Program-made: the position numbers and the translations under genes
The notes under the pieces: generated by a model
Databases searched by the model: none
The model's input: only the letters and a program-made list of their open reading frames with translations
Told to the model about the DNA's origin: nothing
NCBI GenBank assembly: GCA_041659565.1
Contig: JBAZXZ010000001.1
Span: forward strand, 186,001 to 250,000
Length of the DNA: 64,000 nucleotides
DNA from: Altimarinus sp041659565
Lineage (GTDB): Bacteria; Patescibacteriota; Gracilibacteria; BD1-5; UBA6164
Direction of reading: 5' to 3'
Shown here: positions 54,739-64,000 of the stretch, piece by piece
Layout: each line of letters starts with the position of its first letter
Numbering within the stretch: the first letter of the stretch is position 1

Positions 54739-56274
54739 ATGAAAACAAATATAAAAATATTAACTACAATACTTCTTTCTGTATGTTATTTAAACACATA
54801 TTCTGAGACATGAAATACTATTGAAATAGAAAATACTAATACAGGAACAACAAACCTTGTAAATGTAAATATTCAAAATTTAGAAAGTATAGAAGAAAAT
54901 ACAAAGACAGAAGAAAAAGTTGATATGACTTTAGAAGATGAATTAAAAAAAGATTGAATAGAACTTGATTCTGCAAATTCATTACAATATGAAAATAAAA
55001 GTATAATAGATAAAGCAAATGCAATAAAAAATAAAGAGCTTGATAAATTATTATGAAAAACTGATGAAGAAAAAAATATTGAGGCAATAGAAACAGTTTT
55101 ACAAGAATTAGATATAAAAAAAGAATTAAATGAGGTTCAGTTAAATGAAATTCAAACAAATCTAAAAGTATTACAAAAAAATATAGAAGATAATAATAAA
55201 AATATAAATTTATTAAAAGAATGAAAAAAAGTTAGAGAAATAACTAAGGAATTGGAAGAAATAGAAAAAAATAATGCAGTTTTAAAAAAGGAATTGGAAT
55301 TTAAAGAGGATTTAATTAGTGATTTACAAGATAGTCTTGCTTGATACAATATACTTGAAGTAAAGTATAAAAAATTACTTGAAACTTATGTAGATACAAA
55401 AAAAGAAAAAGAAAATGATTTATTAAAAGGAAAAGAACAAAAGGTAATAACTTTATTTATATTTCTTATACTATTTACTATAGCATATATCATAAAGATA
55501 TTGCTTGTAAGAAATGATAAATTTATGAGAAAACGTGAAAATTTCTGAGAATATTTTAATTTGGTATTTTGAATAACTCTTGTAATTTTTCTAATAATAT
55601 ATATTTTTTACTTGTTTCCTGAATTATATGTCCTTCTTATTTTCATTTCTTGATCACTTATATTTATAAATGCCCAAGTAATATCATCATTTATTGCTAG
55701 TATAATACTTTTTAGAAACTTTAAAATTTGAGATATAATAAAGATATGAACAGATAAGTGAAAAATTATTAAGATTAGTCCACTAAGTACAATTATAAAA
55801 AGAATAAACGATTATTGAGTTTTAGAAAGCGAAGAGGTAAATATCCCAAATATTGATTTATTAAAAGAAAAAGTAACTCTTGCTAAAAATTCACTTATTA
55901 AAGAAAATATATTTAATATAATACTTTCTTTAAATTGAGAAAAGGATTTATTTGAGATAATAGATAATATAAAAGAAAATATTTTATTAAAAATGCTTAA
56001 AGAGAAATTAAATACTTTAAATCCATTAAGTACAGATACTTTTAAAACAAAATATGAACATATTGATTCAGATAAGATAAAAATAACTTTTTATTGGTTA
56101 TGAACTAGTGAGTTAAATAGAAGAATTGAAAAGGAAATAATAAAATATATAAAAGAATTTTCAGATTTCAACAAAAATTTTGAAGATAATACTACAAAAA
56201 AATATATCAATCTACAAAATAATCAAGATTGATTCAGGAGAGCATCATTAATTCAGGATGAAATAGATTCATAA
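54739..56274 (+). CDS. MscS-family mechanosensitive channel
   Basis: Encodes 511 residues. It has a signal-like N-terminus (residues 1-22), a long charged coiled coil (about 55-235), two or three membrane helices (about 240-335) and a cytoplasmic beta domain. The last helix, SFIASIILFRNFKIGDIIKIG, and VNIPNIDLLKE carry the MscS core features. The coiled coil outside the membrane is unusual and may bind the wall. With mscL the cell has two osmotic safety channels. Confidence 0.83.
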
Positions 56275-56466
56275 TTATCATTTTTTCATTGTCAATACAA
56301 AAAAACTTGTAATATATTTTTTTTAACTATAATTCGTTTCTGTAATTTATTTTTCTAATTTATATAAATAGCTAGTAGTTGCAATTAAACTAAACCAGTT
56401 AATAATAAAGTATGTGATAAACTTTAAATTATTAATTATTAATTGTTCAATATTAATTATTTTCAT

Positions 56467-57429
56467 ATGTTATATCGACTGATCAACAAAGTTATATTTA
56501 TAGGAACAATGTTCCTTCTAACTTTTTCTCAAGTAAATTCATTTTCTTGAGAAATAAATACACAAAATTCATATCTAATTAGCAATAAAATTGAGGTTAT
56601 CAAAAAGGTAGACTTAGTTATTACTGGTTATTATTCTCCCCTACCAAATCAAAAAAAATATGTGACTGGTAGTTATGAAAAAGAAATCGCTTTAAATGGT
56701 GATTGAGTTTGAATGGCTTCTTGAAAAAAAGTATTTATTTGAGCAATTGCTGCACCAAAAAAATATGATTTCTGAACTAAAATATATATAGAATGATATT
56801 GAGTATGAGTTGTAGAAGATAGATGATGAAAAGTAATTGATGATAATCATACAAAAATTGATATATGGATGTGATACGGTGATGAATGACTTCAAAGAGC
56901 AATTAATTGGTGATCAAAAAAAACTACTTGATATATAGTTTCAAGTGATACTGATACAAATTTTAGTTTCTGAGAACCTATTATAACTGATATAAATTAT
57001 AATACCACTGAAAAACTGACATTAACACCAGAATCAAATAAAAATGAAGTTAAAAAAGTTCAAGAATATTTTAAATGAATTTTATTTTATTATTGAGAAA
57101 TTGATTGAAAATACGAAAGTATAAAACCTACAGTAATAAAATATCAACTTCAAAAATGAATTATAAAATCTGAAAATGATACTGATGCCTGATATATATG
57201 ACCAAAAACAAATTTTGAACTAAATAAAGATTTAAATGATAAAAATTCTCTACAAAAAATAGAAAAAGATAATTTGCTACAACAAATTATACAAATAAAG
57301 AAAAAACTTTGAGATAAATATGAAGTAAAAGCTCAAAGATTACTAGAAAAGATAAAAATTTTAAAGAATAGAAAAACTTTGAAAATAAAAACAAAATTAC
57401 AGCTTGAGTACTTAGAAATGATATTATAA
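56467..57429 (+). CDS. Secreted 3D-domain protein (putative wall lytic enzyme)
   Basis: Encodes 320 residues. Signal peptide to about residue 27. The 3D region (about 50-150) includes ITGYYSPLPNQKKYVTGSYE, IAAPKKYDFGTKIYIEGYG, VVEDRGG and KIDIWMGYGDEG, with the conserved aspartates of this double-psi barrel family, which cuts peptidoglycan glycan strands. The C-terminal part is a peptidoglycan-binding-like helical domain and a coiled coil. Its signal peptide contains a CGA codon (56476-56478). Confidence 0.85.
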
Positions 57430-57552
57430 TTATTAAATTTTTAGCATTTTTTGACTAAAAAAAATAATTATGATATCATTTATATGTAACTAGGTTAAAA
57501 GTTACAAATGATTAATAATAAATGTAACTTTTAAATTTTATATTTTAACGAT

Positions 57553-59028
57553 GTGATTTTGGTAAATCGATTAATGATAGCACTATTTATATTTATAAGT
57601 TTTAGTAATTTTTTACTAAAAGCTAGTGCTGAAGAAACACAAGAATTTATAGTAACTGCATATTACTCACCTCTTCCTGACCAAGAATATTATCTAAAAT
57701 GAAATTATGAAGATGAGATAAAATTAAATTGAAGATGAATAAGATGAGCATCTTGACTTGAAGTATTTAATTGAATGTTAGCTTGACCATCAAAATATTC
57801 TTTTTGAACAAAAATGTACTTAGAATGAATCTGAACATGAGTAATTGCTGATAGATGATGAGCTATAGTATCTGCATGAGAAAGATGATACGAAGTAGAT
57901 AGAATAGATGTATGGATGTGATACTGAGATGAGGGTTTAAAAAAAGCTTTATCTTGGTGAAAAAGAAGAGTTACTTGAAAAATAATTGAAATATGAACTT
58001 CTACAATTACGAATTGAACTACTTCAAATGTATGAGTAAATTTCACAAGTTCAAATATAAGTATTCCAAAAACAAATAAAGAAGAAATATATAGAATAAA
58101 TGTATGACCTGAATCAAGTAGAGATAAAATAAAAAAACTTCAAACAAAACTTAAAGCTGTATGAATATACAAATGAGAAATTAATTGAATATACAACAAA
58201 GAAACTATAAATTTATTAGTGCAATTTCAAATAGACACTTGAATAATCAAATCTAGAAGTGACTATTGAGCATGATATTGGGGAGCTAAGACTAGAGAAA
58301 AATTTGTAAATATAGAAAAAGAATTTGCAAGCAAAAATATAAAAGTAACTAAAGTTGAAAATAAAGAACAAAATACACAGAAAACTATAATAACATTACC
58401 AAAAGATATATTTACTACATATGTAAGTCCTGAATCAAACAAAGATGATATAATTGCTCTTCAAAATAAATTAAAAGAAATGTGATTATACAACTGAGAA
58501 TCAAATGGAAAATACAATGAAGTGAGAAATATATTACTTAATTATCAAATATCTAAAAGTATAATAAGTAATAAAAATGATACATGAGCTTGATATTTTG
58601 GACCTAAAACTAGAGAATTACTTAAAAAAGACTATTCTGGATTTTTAGTAAAAAAAGATCTTGAAGAAAGAGATAGAAGAAAAATAGAAGAAGTAAAAAT
58701 TTTAGCAATGAAACAAGCAAATGAGACAATATGAAAAATATGAAATCCAAAAGTATGAGAAACATCTAAAAATGTTAGAGAATTACAAAAAGTACTTGGT
58801 ACACTTTGATACTTTGAATGAAAAGATACTGCAATCTATTGAGAAAAAACAAAAGTAAGTGTATTAAAATTTCAAATAGATAAAAAATTAGTTTGAAAGG
58901 AAACTGATCCTGGAGCTTGAAAAGTATGAGATAAAACAAAAGAAAAAATTAAAAATGAATTAGCTAAAATAATACTAGAAAAAAGATTACAAGAAGAAAA
59001 AACTGTAGCAATGAATTATAAAAAATAG
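57553..59028 (+). CDS. Secreted 3D-domain protein with peptidoglycan-binding repeats
   Basis: Encodes about 491 residues. I start at GTG 57553 because it adds a basic residue before the hydrophobic core; ATG 57574 is the alternative. The 3D domain has TAYYSPLPDQEYYL, SFGTKMYLEGIG, VIADRGGAI and RIDVWMGYGDEG. Then three peptidoglycan-binding-like repeats follow, each around a KxxxLQxKLK helix and a GxYxxxTxxxLxxFQ segment ending in GAGYxGxKT. A paralogue of the previous gene with extra wall-binding repeats. It lacks membrane helices, so it is released or wall-bound. Confidence 0.85.
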
Positions 59029-59037
59029 ACTCATAAA

Positions 59038-59080
59038 AAAACAACCTAAATCAAAATTGATTTAGGTTGTTTTTTTTGTT
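59038..59080 (+). terminator. Rho-independent terminator
   Basis: AACAACCTAAATC and GATTTAGGTTGTT form a 13-bp stem followed by a T tract. It ends the 3D-domain gene. A second palindrome (ATTTTTTGATTATCG...TATAATCAAAAAAT) follows at 59080-59111. Confidence 0.9.
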
Positions 59081-59132
59081 ATTTTTTGATTATCGTTTAT
59101 AATCAAAAAATACTATTAATTTTTTATTTGTT

Positions 59133-59906
59133 ATGCAAAAACTTTACAACTTATTAAAAAATTATACTTTAGAAGATGCCTTAATACTTGAAAAACAAGA
59201 TTTACAATATAAAGCTCTGGAAAAACTTTTTGAGAAAATTTCAGATAAAAAGTTGTTTTTTTGATTAATTTTAACTAATTCTCTAGTTTGTTATCAATTA
59301 TCAAGTACATGAGAAAAATATTGGGAGGAGTTTAGCAAAAGTGCAAATGATTATTTTTTAGATTTAAAATTTAAACAATGTATTAAAGATCCTGAAACAA
59401 ATTCTGTGCTGAACTTATTTCAGTATTCAGGATGGCAATCTAGCAAAATAATTACTTTTTTAAAACAATTTTTACCAAATTCAAAATGAAATAAGAGACT
59501 TTTAGAAGTCAAAATAAAAAGACTTGAAAAAGTTGAAAATTTTATCAATATATTTTTAAATAAATTAGATTATTATTTAGAAAATTTGGTGATTTTAAGA
59601 GATGAACTAGCTAAAACAATGAGCCAAAAAAAAGATGCAAAAACTATAGTTTTTGCGATTAAAATGATTATGTATGGGATAAGTATAGATAAAAGATGAA
59701 AGAATAAAGATAAAAGCAAATGACAATCGATTAAAGATATTTCAATTCCTATTGATTCTAGATTAACAAAGATTTTTGAAGTGTATAAAGAAGATTACAC
59801 AGATATAAAACTTTTTTACTATGATTTATCAGAAAAACTAGAAATTCCAGAAATTCATCTTGATGCTATTTTATGGGTTAATTACAATAATCTTATACAA
59901 AAATAG
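59133..59906 (+). CDS. AGOG-type 8-oxoguanine DNA glycosylase/lyase, with an in-frame repeat
   Basis: Encodes 257 residues. AKTIVFAIKMIMYGISI and ISIPIDSRLTKIF, with a final EIPEIHLDAILWVNYN, match the archaeal AGOG family (catalytic Lys and an Asp in the helix-hairpin-helix-type core), which removes 8-oxoguanine from DNA. LFFGLILTNSLVCYQLSSTGEKYWEEF is the N-terminal helical part (key part TGEKYWEEF). A repeat (59388-59440) is read in frame as DPETNSVLNLFQYSGWQ. AGOG is mainly known from archaea, so transfer is possible. The call is by motif only. Confidence 0.7.
59388..59440. repeat. Palindromic repeat inside the glycosylase gene
   Basis: GATCCTGAAACAAATTC at the left and TATTCAGGATGGCAATC at the right pair and share the GATCCTGAA...TTCAGGATGRCA pattern with the polA and dusB repeats. 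It keeps the frame open. Confidence 0.65.
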
Positions 59907-59938
59907 AGTCAGTTTTTAGAAACTGACTCTATTTTTTA
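59905..59938 (+). terminator. Rho-independent terminator
   Basis: AGAGTCAGTTTTTAGAAACTGACTCT is a perfect 10-bp stem with a T-rich tail. It overlaps the stop of the glycosylase gene. Confidence 0.9.
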
Positions 59939-60181
59939 AAATTTAAAATCTTTAAAATCTTTATGAAATAATTTTAAAAGTACAATTATAGTAATTCAAA
60001 TTATTATAGATAACAAATTAGACAATACAAAATAATTTTCTAAGAAATATAAATCCAGAAAATTCCAAAATCATCTCCAGATCATAATTATAGAAAGGGT
60101 GATTATTAATAATTTCATATCACTAAATACATATAACATTCTTTTTTTATAATTATTTTTTTTCTTAAATATGTTTCTCAT
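59936..60181 (-). CDS. Small two-helix membrane protein
   Basis: Encodes 81 residues with two hydrophobic helices (about 23-40 and 52-68) and a basic N-terminus (MRNIFKKKNNYKKR). Two glycines are UGA, which supports a real gene read in code 25; it is not visible as one frame in the standard code. Resembles the small DUF-type two-helix proteins of unknown function. Convergent with the glycosylase gene. Confidence 0.6.
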
Positions 60182-60206
60182 AAGGTGGGATTTATTTGTA
60201 AATTTA

Positions 60207-61940
60207 TTATTTTGTTTTACTTTCTTTTTCTTTAACTAAATCATCTTTCTTTTCAGTTAAAAATTTTTTAAATTTAACTAAATGATTATTTAAAAAACTA
60301 CTTAATGGCCAATTATTACTCCAACTAGTATTCCTAGATCTTTGATATTCTTGAATAAAAGGTGTTAATAATAAAGATAATTCATCTTTATTATTAAAAA
60401 TTTCTGATATGTTTATTGATTTTAATTTATCAAGTTCAGTATTATTTTCTAAAACTAATAGTATTTTGTCTAAATCTGCTATTTGTTTATCTAATCATTC
60501 TATTTTAGATTTTATTGCTTGTTGTGCTTGTTCTTTTGTTTTTTCTTCTGGTGGTGGTGTTGATGGTACTGTCTTACCTGTTATAAAATTTATCTCATTT
60601 AAGGCTTCATAGAATTTTGTAAAATCTGGCGGAGTTACTTTATTGTCATCAATATTAGCAAAAGTATATGTATATGGAACTTTTTCTTTTATTTCTTTTC
60701 AGTCTTTATCCTTAACTTCTTTTCATGCATCATCTTTTTTAACTTCTTCTTTTTCTATTATAACTTTTCAATCTTTATTAAGCACATTTTCCCAAAAATT
60801 ATCTTCTGTAATATCTATTCATTTTTCTCTACAATTATCAAAAAATTTTGCAAGTTTCTTTGATTCTAATCAAGTTAAGTTTTTATCATTCAATAAAACA
60901 ATTTTTGAGTTTTTAGCTCAAGCTATAGTTTCTCATTTTTCATTTATTGTATTTCAGTACTGTAACAAATTATCAACTGATTTTCTATTTTGAATTTCTT
61001 TTTTAAATCATCCTATTAATTTTTCAGCTCATGCTTCTCATAAGAAAAATCATACGATTTTTTGAATGAATCCCAAAATAGTTTCAGATAACCAACTTGG
61101 CATTTTATTTAAAGTTGCCATAAGATTTTCTTTTATATTTCATCATTTTTTTTCTAAATTAATAACTTGATTATTCATTCAAGAAAGATAAGTTACAAGC
61201 TCATCAGATTTTAATTCTGGTATACCATCAATATTTCATTTTTCTTTATAATCTTGAATTGCTTGAGGATTTGATAATAATCATTCTTTTATTAATTTTT
61301 TTTGACTTTCATCACCTTTTGCTTTATCTAACAAACTTAATATACCTTTCATCTCAGTATCAATTATTGTATTGAATGTAGTTTCAATATTTTGCATACC
61401 ATTTCATCAATTTTTCGTAATATCTTTAAACGAATTAAGTAATTCATCAACTTTTCATGATGACAAAATCCTTCATACTATTGCAATTTTAATATTTTCT
61501 TTGTGTTTATCATCTAAACCATAAGAATTTATCTTAGTATCTATATAACTTCATACTTTATTTAATACAGATTCAGGGATAGTTCATTTTGCTCAAGTAC
61601 TTAAAATATCTAGTTTTACATTTCAAGTATCAACTTGTACTTCAATAAGTTCTTTTCTCAAAGCTTCTTCAAGTTTTGTATAATCTTTAGTTTCATTAGC
61701 TTTTGATATCAAGTCCTGCAAATTATTTAAATCAGATTTTGTTAAGTCAATAACTTGATTTTGTAATCATACAAATTTTTTGTCTAGAGAATCTAAAACT
61801 TCTTTAGGTATTTTTAATTTATTACCTGTATATACTGAAATATCTCAAATTCTATAATTTTCTTCTTTGTCTACACTTAAATCCAATGGGTTATGTTCTT
61901 GAAGTGAAGGAACAAAATTTGGAGCTTCTACATTTGTCAT
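60207..61940 (-). CDS. Large soluble helical protein of unknown function
   Basis: Encodes 577 residues, with no signal peptide. Helical segments with many Lys, Glu and Asn are interrupted by a hydrophobic, Gly-rich stretch (LGFIQKIVGFFLGEAGAEK, about residues 305-325) that could enter a membrane or protein core. A low-complexity PSTPPPEEK linker precedes the C-terminal coiled coil. No family recognised. A GKEVKDKDGKEI segment resembles linker repeats of surface proteins. Together with the upstream gene at 62004 it forms a pair 63 bases apart. Confidence 0.65.
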
Positions 61941-62003
61941 AATTATTTTATTAAACTATAAATCTACATAAATTTTACCATATTTTATTTAATTTATCAA
62001 AAA

Positions 62004-63416
62004 TTAGACTACTATATCTCTTTGTATAGTAATTTCTTTTTTAAAATCATGTGATTGGACTTTACGATATCATTCTAGAACTAAATCACTTATTCAATCT
62101 ACAAAATTAGATTTTGATAATTTTATTTCACTATTTGGTTTTCAATATATATTTCACTTTATAACAAAATTATCTCATTCTATTCAGATAGAAGTTATAT
62201 CTTTTACTCAATCAAGTTTATACTTATATCATCCGATATAAAATCATCTCTTATCTTCTGGAAAATTATTTCATTTAAAAACTATTGTGTTTTGTGTAAC
62301 AGTATTTCAAAAATTTACATCATAAGATAATCAAGGATGATTTAAATCTATTTTTAAGTTAGGCTCTGACAATTTTTCTATTAATCCTTTTATTTGATTA
62401 TTTTTAAATTCATAAAATGTTACATTTTCTTTTAGAAAACTCTTTTCTTCTTCCATAAATTTTTTAAATTTTGGAGTATCTAATAAATCTCATATAGTTT
62501 TATATTTATTTTTATCAAATTCTATTCATTTTTCCTTCCGTAAAAATTTTCATATAATCCACATACTATGCATAGCTATAGATTTTCTTTTTTCAATTAT
62601 ATTTTTTTTCTTTTCTGGTGGTAAATCATCAAGACTTCATTTCAATTTGCTACCTATATCATCCTTTAAAACTTCTTTAATATCTAAGTTAAAACTATCA
62701 GTACTTGATATAAAATCATCATAAGAAGTTGCTTTATTATGAGCTTCCATAATTTTTTCTAAGGAAACTTTTTTAAATGTTGTGTAAAACTTTTCTTTTC
62801 CCTCTATTCAAGCTTTTTTTCAATCTAAAAGATCTAAAGATTCTTCCTCTACATCTTTTCTAGGATATTTGTTTTTTTCTTTCTGATTCTCTTTTGATTT
62901 ATAATCATTAGATATTTTTCTATCTATTTCACGAAACTTCCATTCTGATGAAATTCTTTTTAAATTCGCTAAATCATTTTCAGTTTTTCATAATATATTT
63001 CAATACCCTGATATATATCTTTGTACTGAATTAGCTTTTTCTGACCAATAATTAGTTGTAGTATTGTATATATCAACTGTTCAATCAGTAACTGAATCTT
63101 TAATTTCTATTGCTTTATCTTGTACTATATCAACTTTTTTTCAAATTTCTTTTCATATATCTTCTAGTTCTTTTTCAGCTTTCTCTACATTTTTTGCAAC
63201 TATATCATTTATAGGCTTAATTGTTTTTCAAACTTCTTGTGATACTTCATCATATGCTTTTCAAGCAGAATTAACTACATCTCAAGCTTTATTCTGAACT
63301 AAATCAATTTTATCTCAGATTTTTTGATTTAAATCTGCTAGTCATTTTTTTGTTTCATCTATAATATTATCTATAGAAATTGATTTTTCTTGATTATCAT
63401 TTTGAGATTCTGCCAT
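62004..63416 (-). CDS. Coiled-coil protein with apolipoprotein-like N-terminus
   Basis: Encodes 470 residues. The first 160 residues are an amphipathic helical array with an 11-residue rhythm (DETKKGLADLNQKIGDKID, GKAYDEVSQEVGKTIKPI), like apolipoprotein or late-embryogenesis repeats. The rest is mixed alpha/beta without motif. No signal peptide. It contains a CGG codon (62538-62540). Operon with the next gene is likely. Function unknown. Confidence 0.65.
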
Positions 63417-63558
63417 ATGAACTTATTTTAAAAAATATCATAATTACCTTTATTTTATCATATTTTATCTACTTTTTCAAAAAAATAGGCATTAAATATT
63501 GTGTTTTAGATATTTGAAATATAATAATTTAAAATATTTTAATTTTTAGAATATTAAA

Positions 63559-64000
63559 ATGTTATCTTCTATACCCAAATCACCTTGAATCTACCAGTTT
63601 TTCAACAAAGATTGAAAGATTATTTATGTTTGAAAAAGTATAAATCTTTTAAATCGTGTAAATTCATATTTTAACTCAAAAACAAAGCTAAATTTTGGTA
63701 AAAAAAAGATGGTTAGCGAAATAAAAGATATAAAAACAATAGTAGTAAACAATGAAAAAGAAAGCTTAATACTTGAGACAACTCTGATAAAAAAACATAA
63801 ACCAAAGTACAATATCCTTATGAAAGATGACAAAAATCATCTTTATATAAAAATAACTGATGAGGAAATTCCAAAAGTCATAAAAACCAGAATAAAAACA
63901 AATTCCTGAACATATTTTTGACCTTATATAAGCTCAAATTATGTAAGTAACATACTAAAAATTACAAAAAAAATATTTTGACATAGAAGCTGTAATATAA
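63559..64000 (+). CDS. uvrC: UvrC nuclease subunit (N-terminal part, runs off the window)
   Basis: The first 147 residues are visible. [30 protein letters not shown] is the GIY-YIG nuclease start (key residues GIY and YVGKS). LETTLIKKHKPKYNILMKDDK is the conserved follow-on and FGPYISS the next. UvrC cuts DNA on both sides of a lesion in excision repair. The ATG at 63559 is the first that gives a full GIY-YIG domain. Confidence 0.92.

Noticed and set aside
4950..57570. CGA as a tryptophan codon
   Set aside because: The CGA codons found are in MraY before GKKVF and in signal-peptide n-regions (56476, perhaps 57568), where Arg fits as well or better. Only CGG shows Trp-like placement.

Overview
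This window is very AT-rich and only makes sense if in-frame UGA is read as glycine. Dozens of otherwise broken frames join into full, recognisable proteins, and UGA sits at invariant glycines: the FtsW SYGGSS motif, the PriA GVTGSGKT P-loop and the DusB GCP motif. UGA=Gly is genetic code 25, known from the Absconditabacteria (SR1) and Gracilibacteria of the Candidate Phyla Radiation. Four CGG codons also fall at conserved tryptophan positions (FtsW, PriA, DedA, RfbG). This suggests a second recoding, CGG to Trp, and points to the Absconditabacteria. Small proteins, tight overlaps and few Shine-Dalgarno sites fit a host-dependent CPR bacterium.

Layout. 1-3.9 kb: 5' end of htpX, a PolI lacking its polymerase domain, two poorly known proteins and a frameshifted flavin reductase. 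4.0-8.0 kb: mraY, an RNHCP-domain gene, tilS and a Wzx-like flippase. 8.0-28.2 kb: a surface polysaccharide locus, with ugd, the dTDP-rhamnose genes rfbBACD, a CDP-sugar branch (rfbF, rfbG, rfbH, an acetolactate-synthase-like TPP enzyme, two epimerases) that resembles CDP-yersiniose synthesis, five glycosyltransferases and galE. A RelE-type toxin-antitoxin pair, rhuM with a duplicated rfbD tail, and an AbiEi/AbiEii pair sit in or beside it. 28.2-45.4 kb: a HAD phosphatase, secF, dedA, a GGDEF protein, a two-component kinase and (separately) its possible regulator, a three-gene secreted/surface operon, gltX, ssrA (tmRNA), mscL, a truncated priA and a PilZ protein. 45.4-54.5 kb: miaB, dusB, holA, truncated mutS, ftsW, yggT, rnc, nusB, rpmF. 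54.5-64 kb: an MscS-type channel, two secreted 3D-domain proteins, an archaeal-type 8-oxoguanine glycosylase, two large helical proteins and the 5' end of uvrC.

Recurring themes. (1) Three replication/repair proteins (PolI, PriA, MutS) are cut to their N-terminal halves with no remnant of the rest next to them. (2) Short palindromic repeats (TGTCATTC... and CCCTCACCCC...) are inserted in frame inside dusB, polA, the glycosylase gene and rfbD; a duplicated rfbD tail lacks the insert. (3) Three genes (a flavin reductase, rfbF, miaB) carry single-base frameshifts that are either real decay or assembly errors.

No gene-free stretch exceeds 300 bases. I saw no tRNA or rRNA gene, CRISPR array, transposase or replication origin. 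All identifications come from reading motifs; no database search was run.
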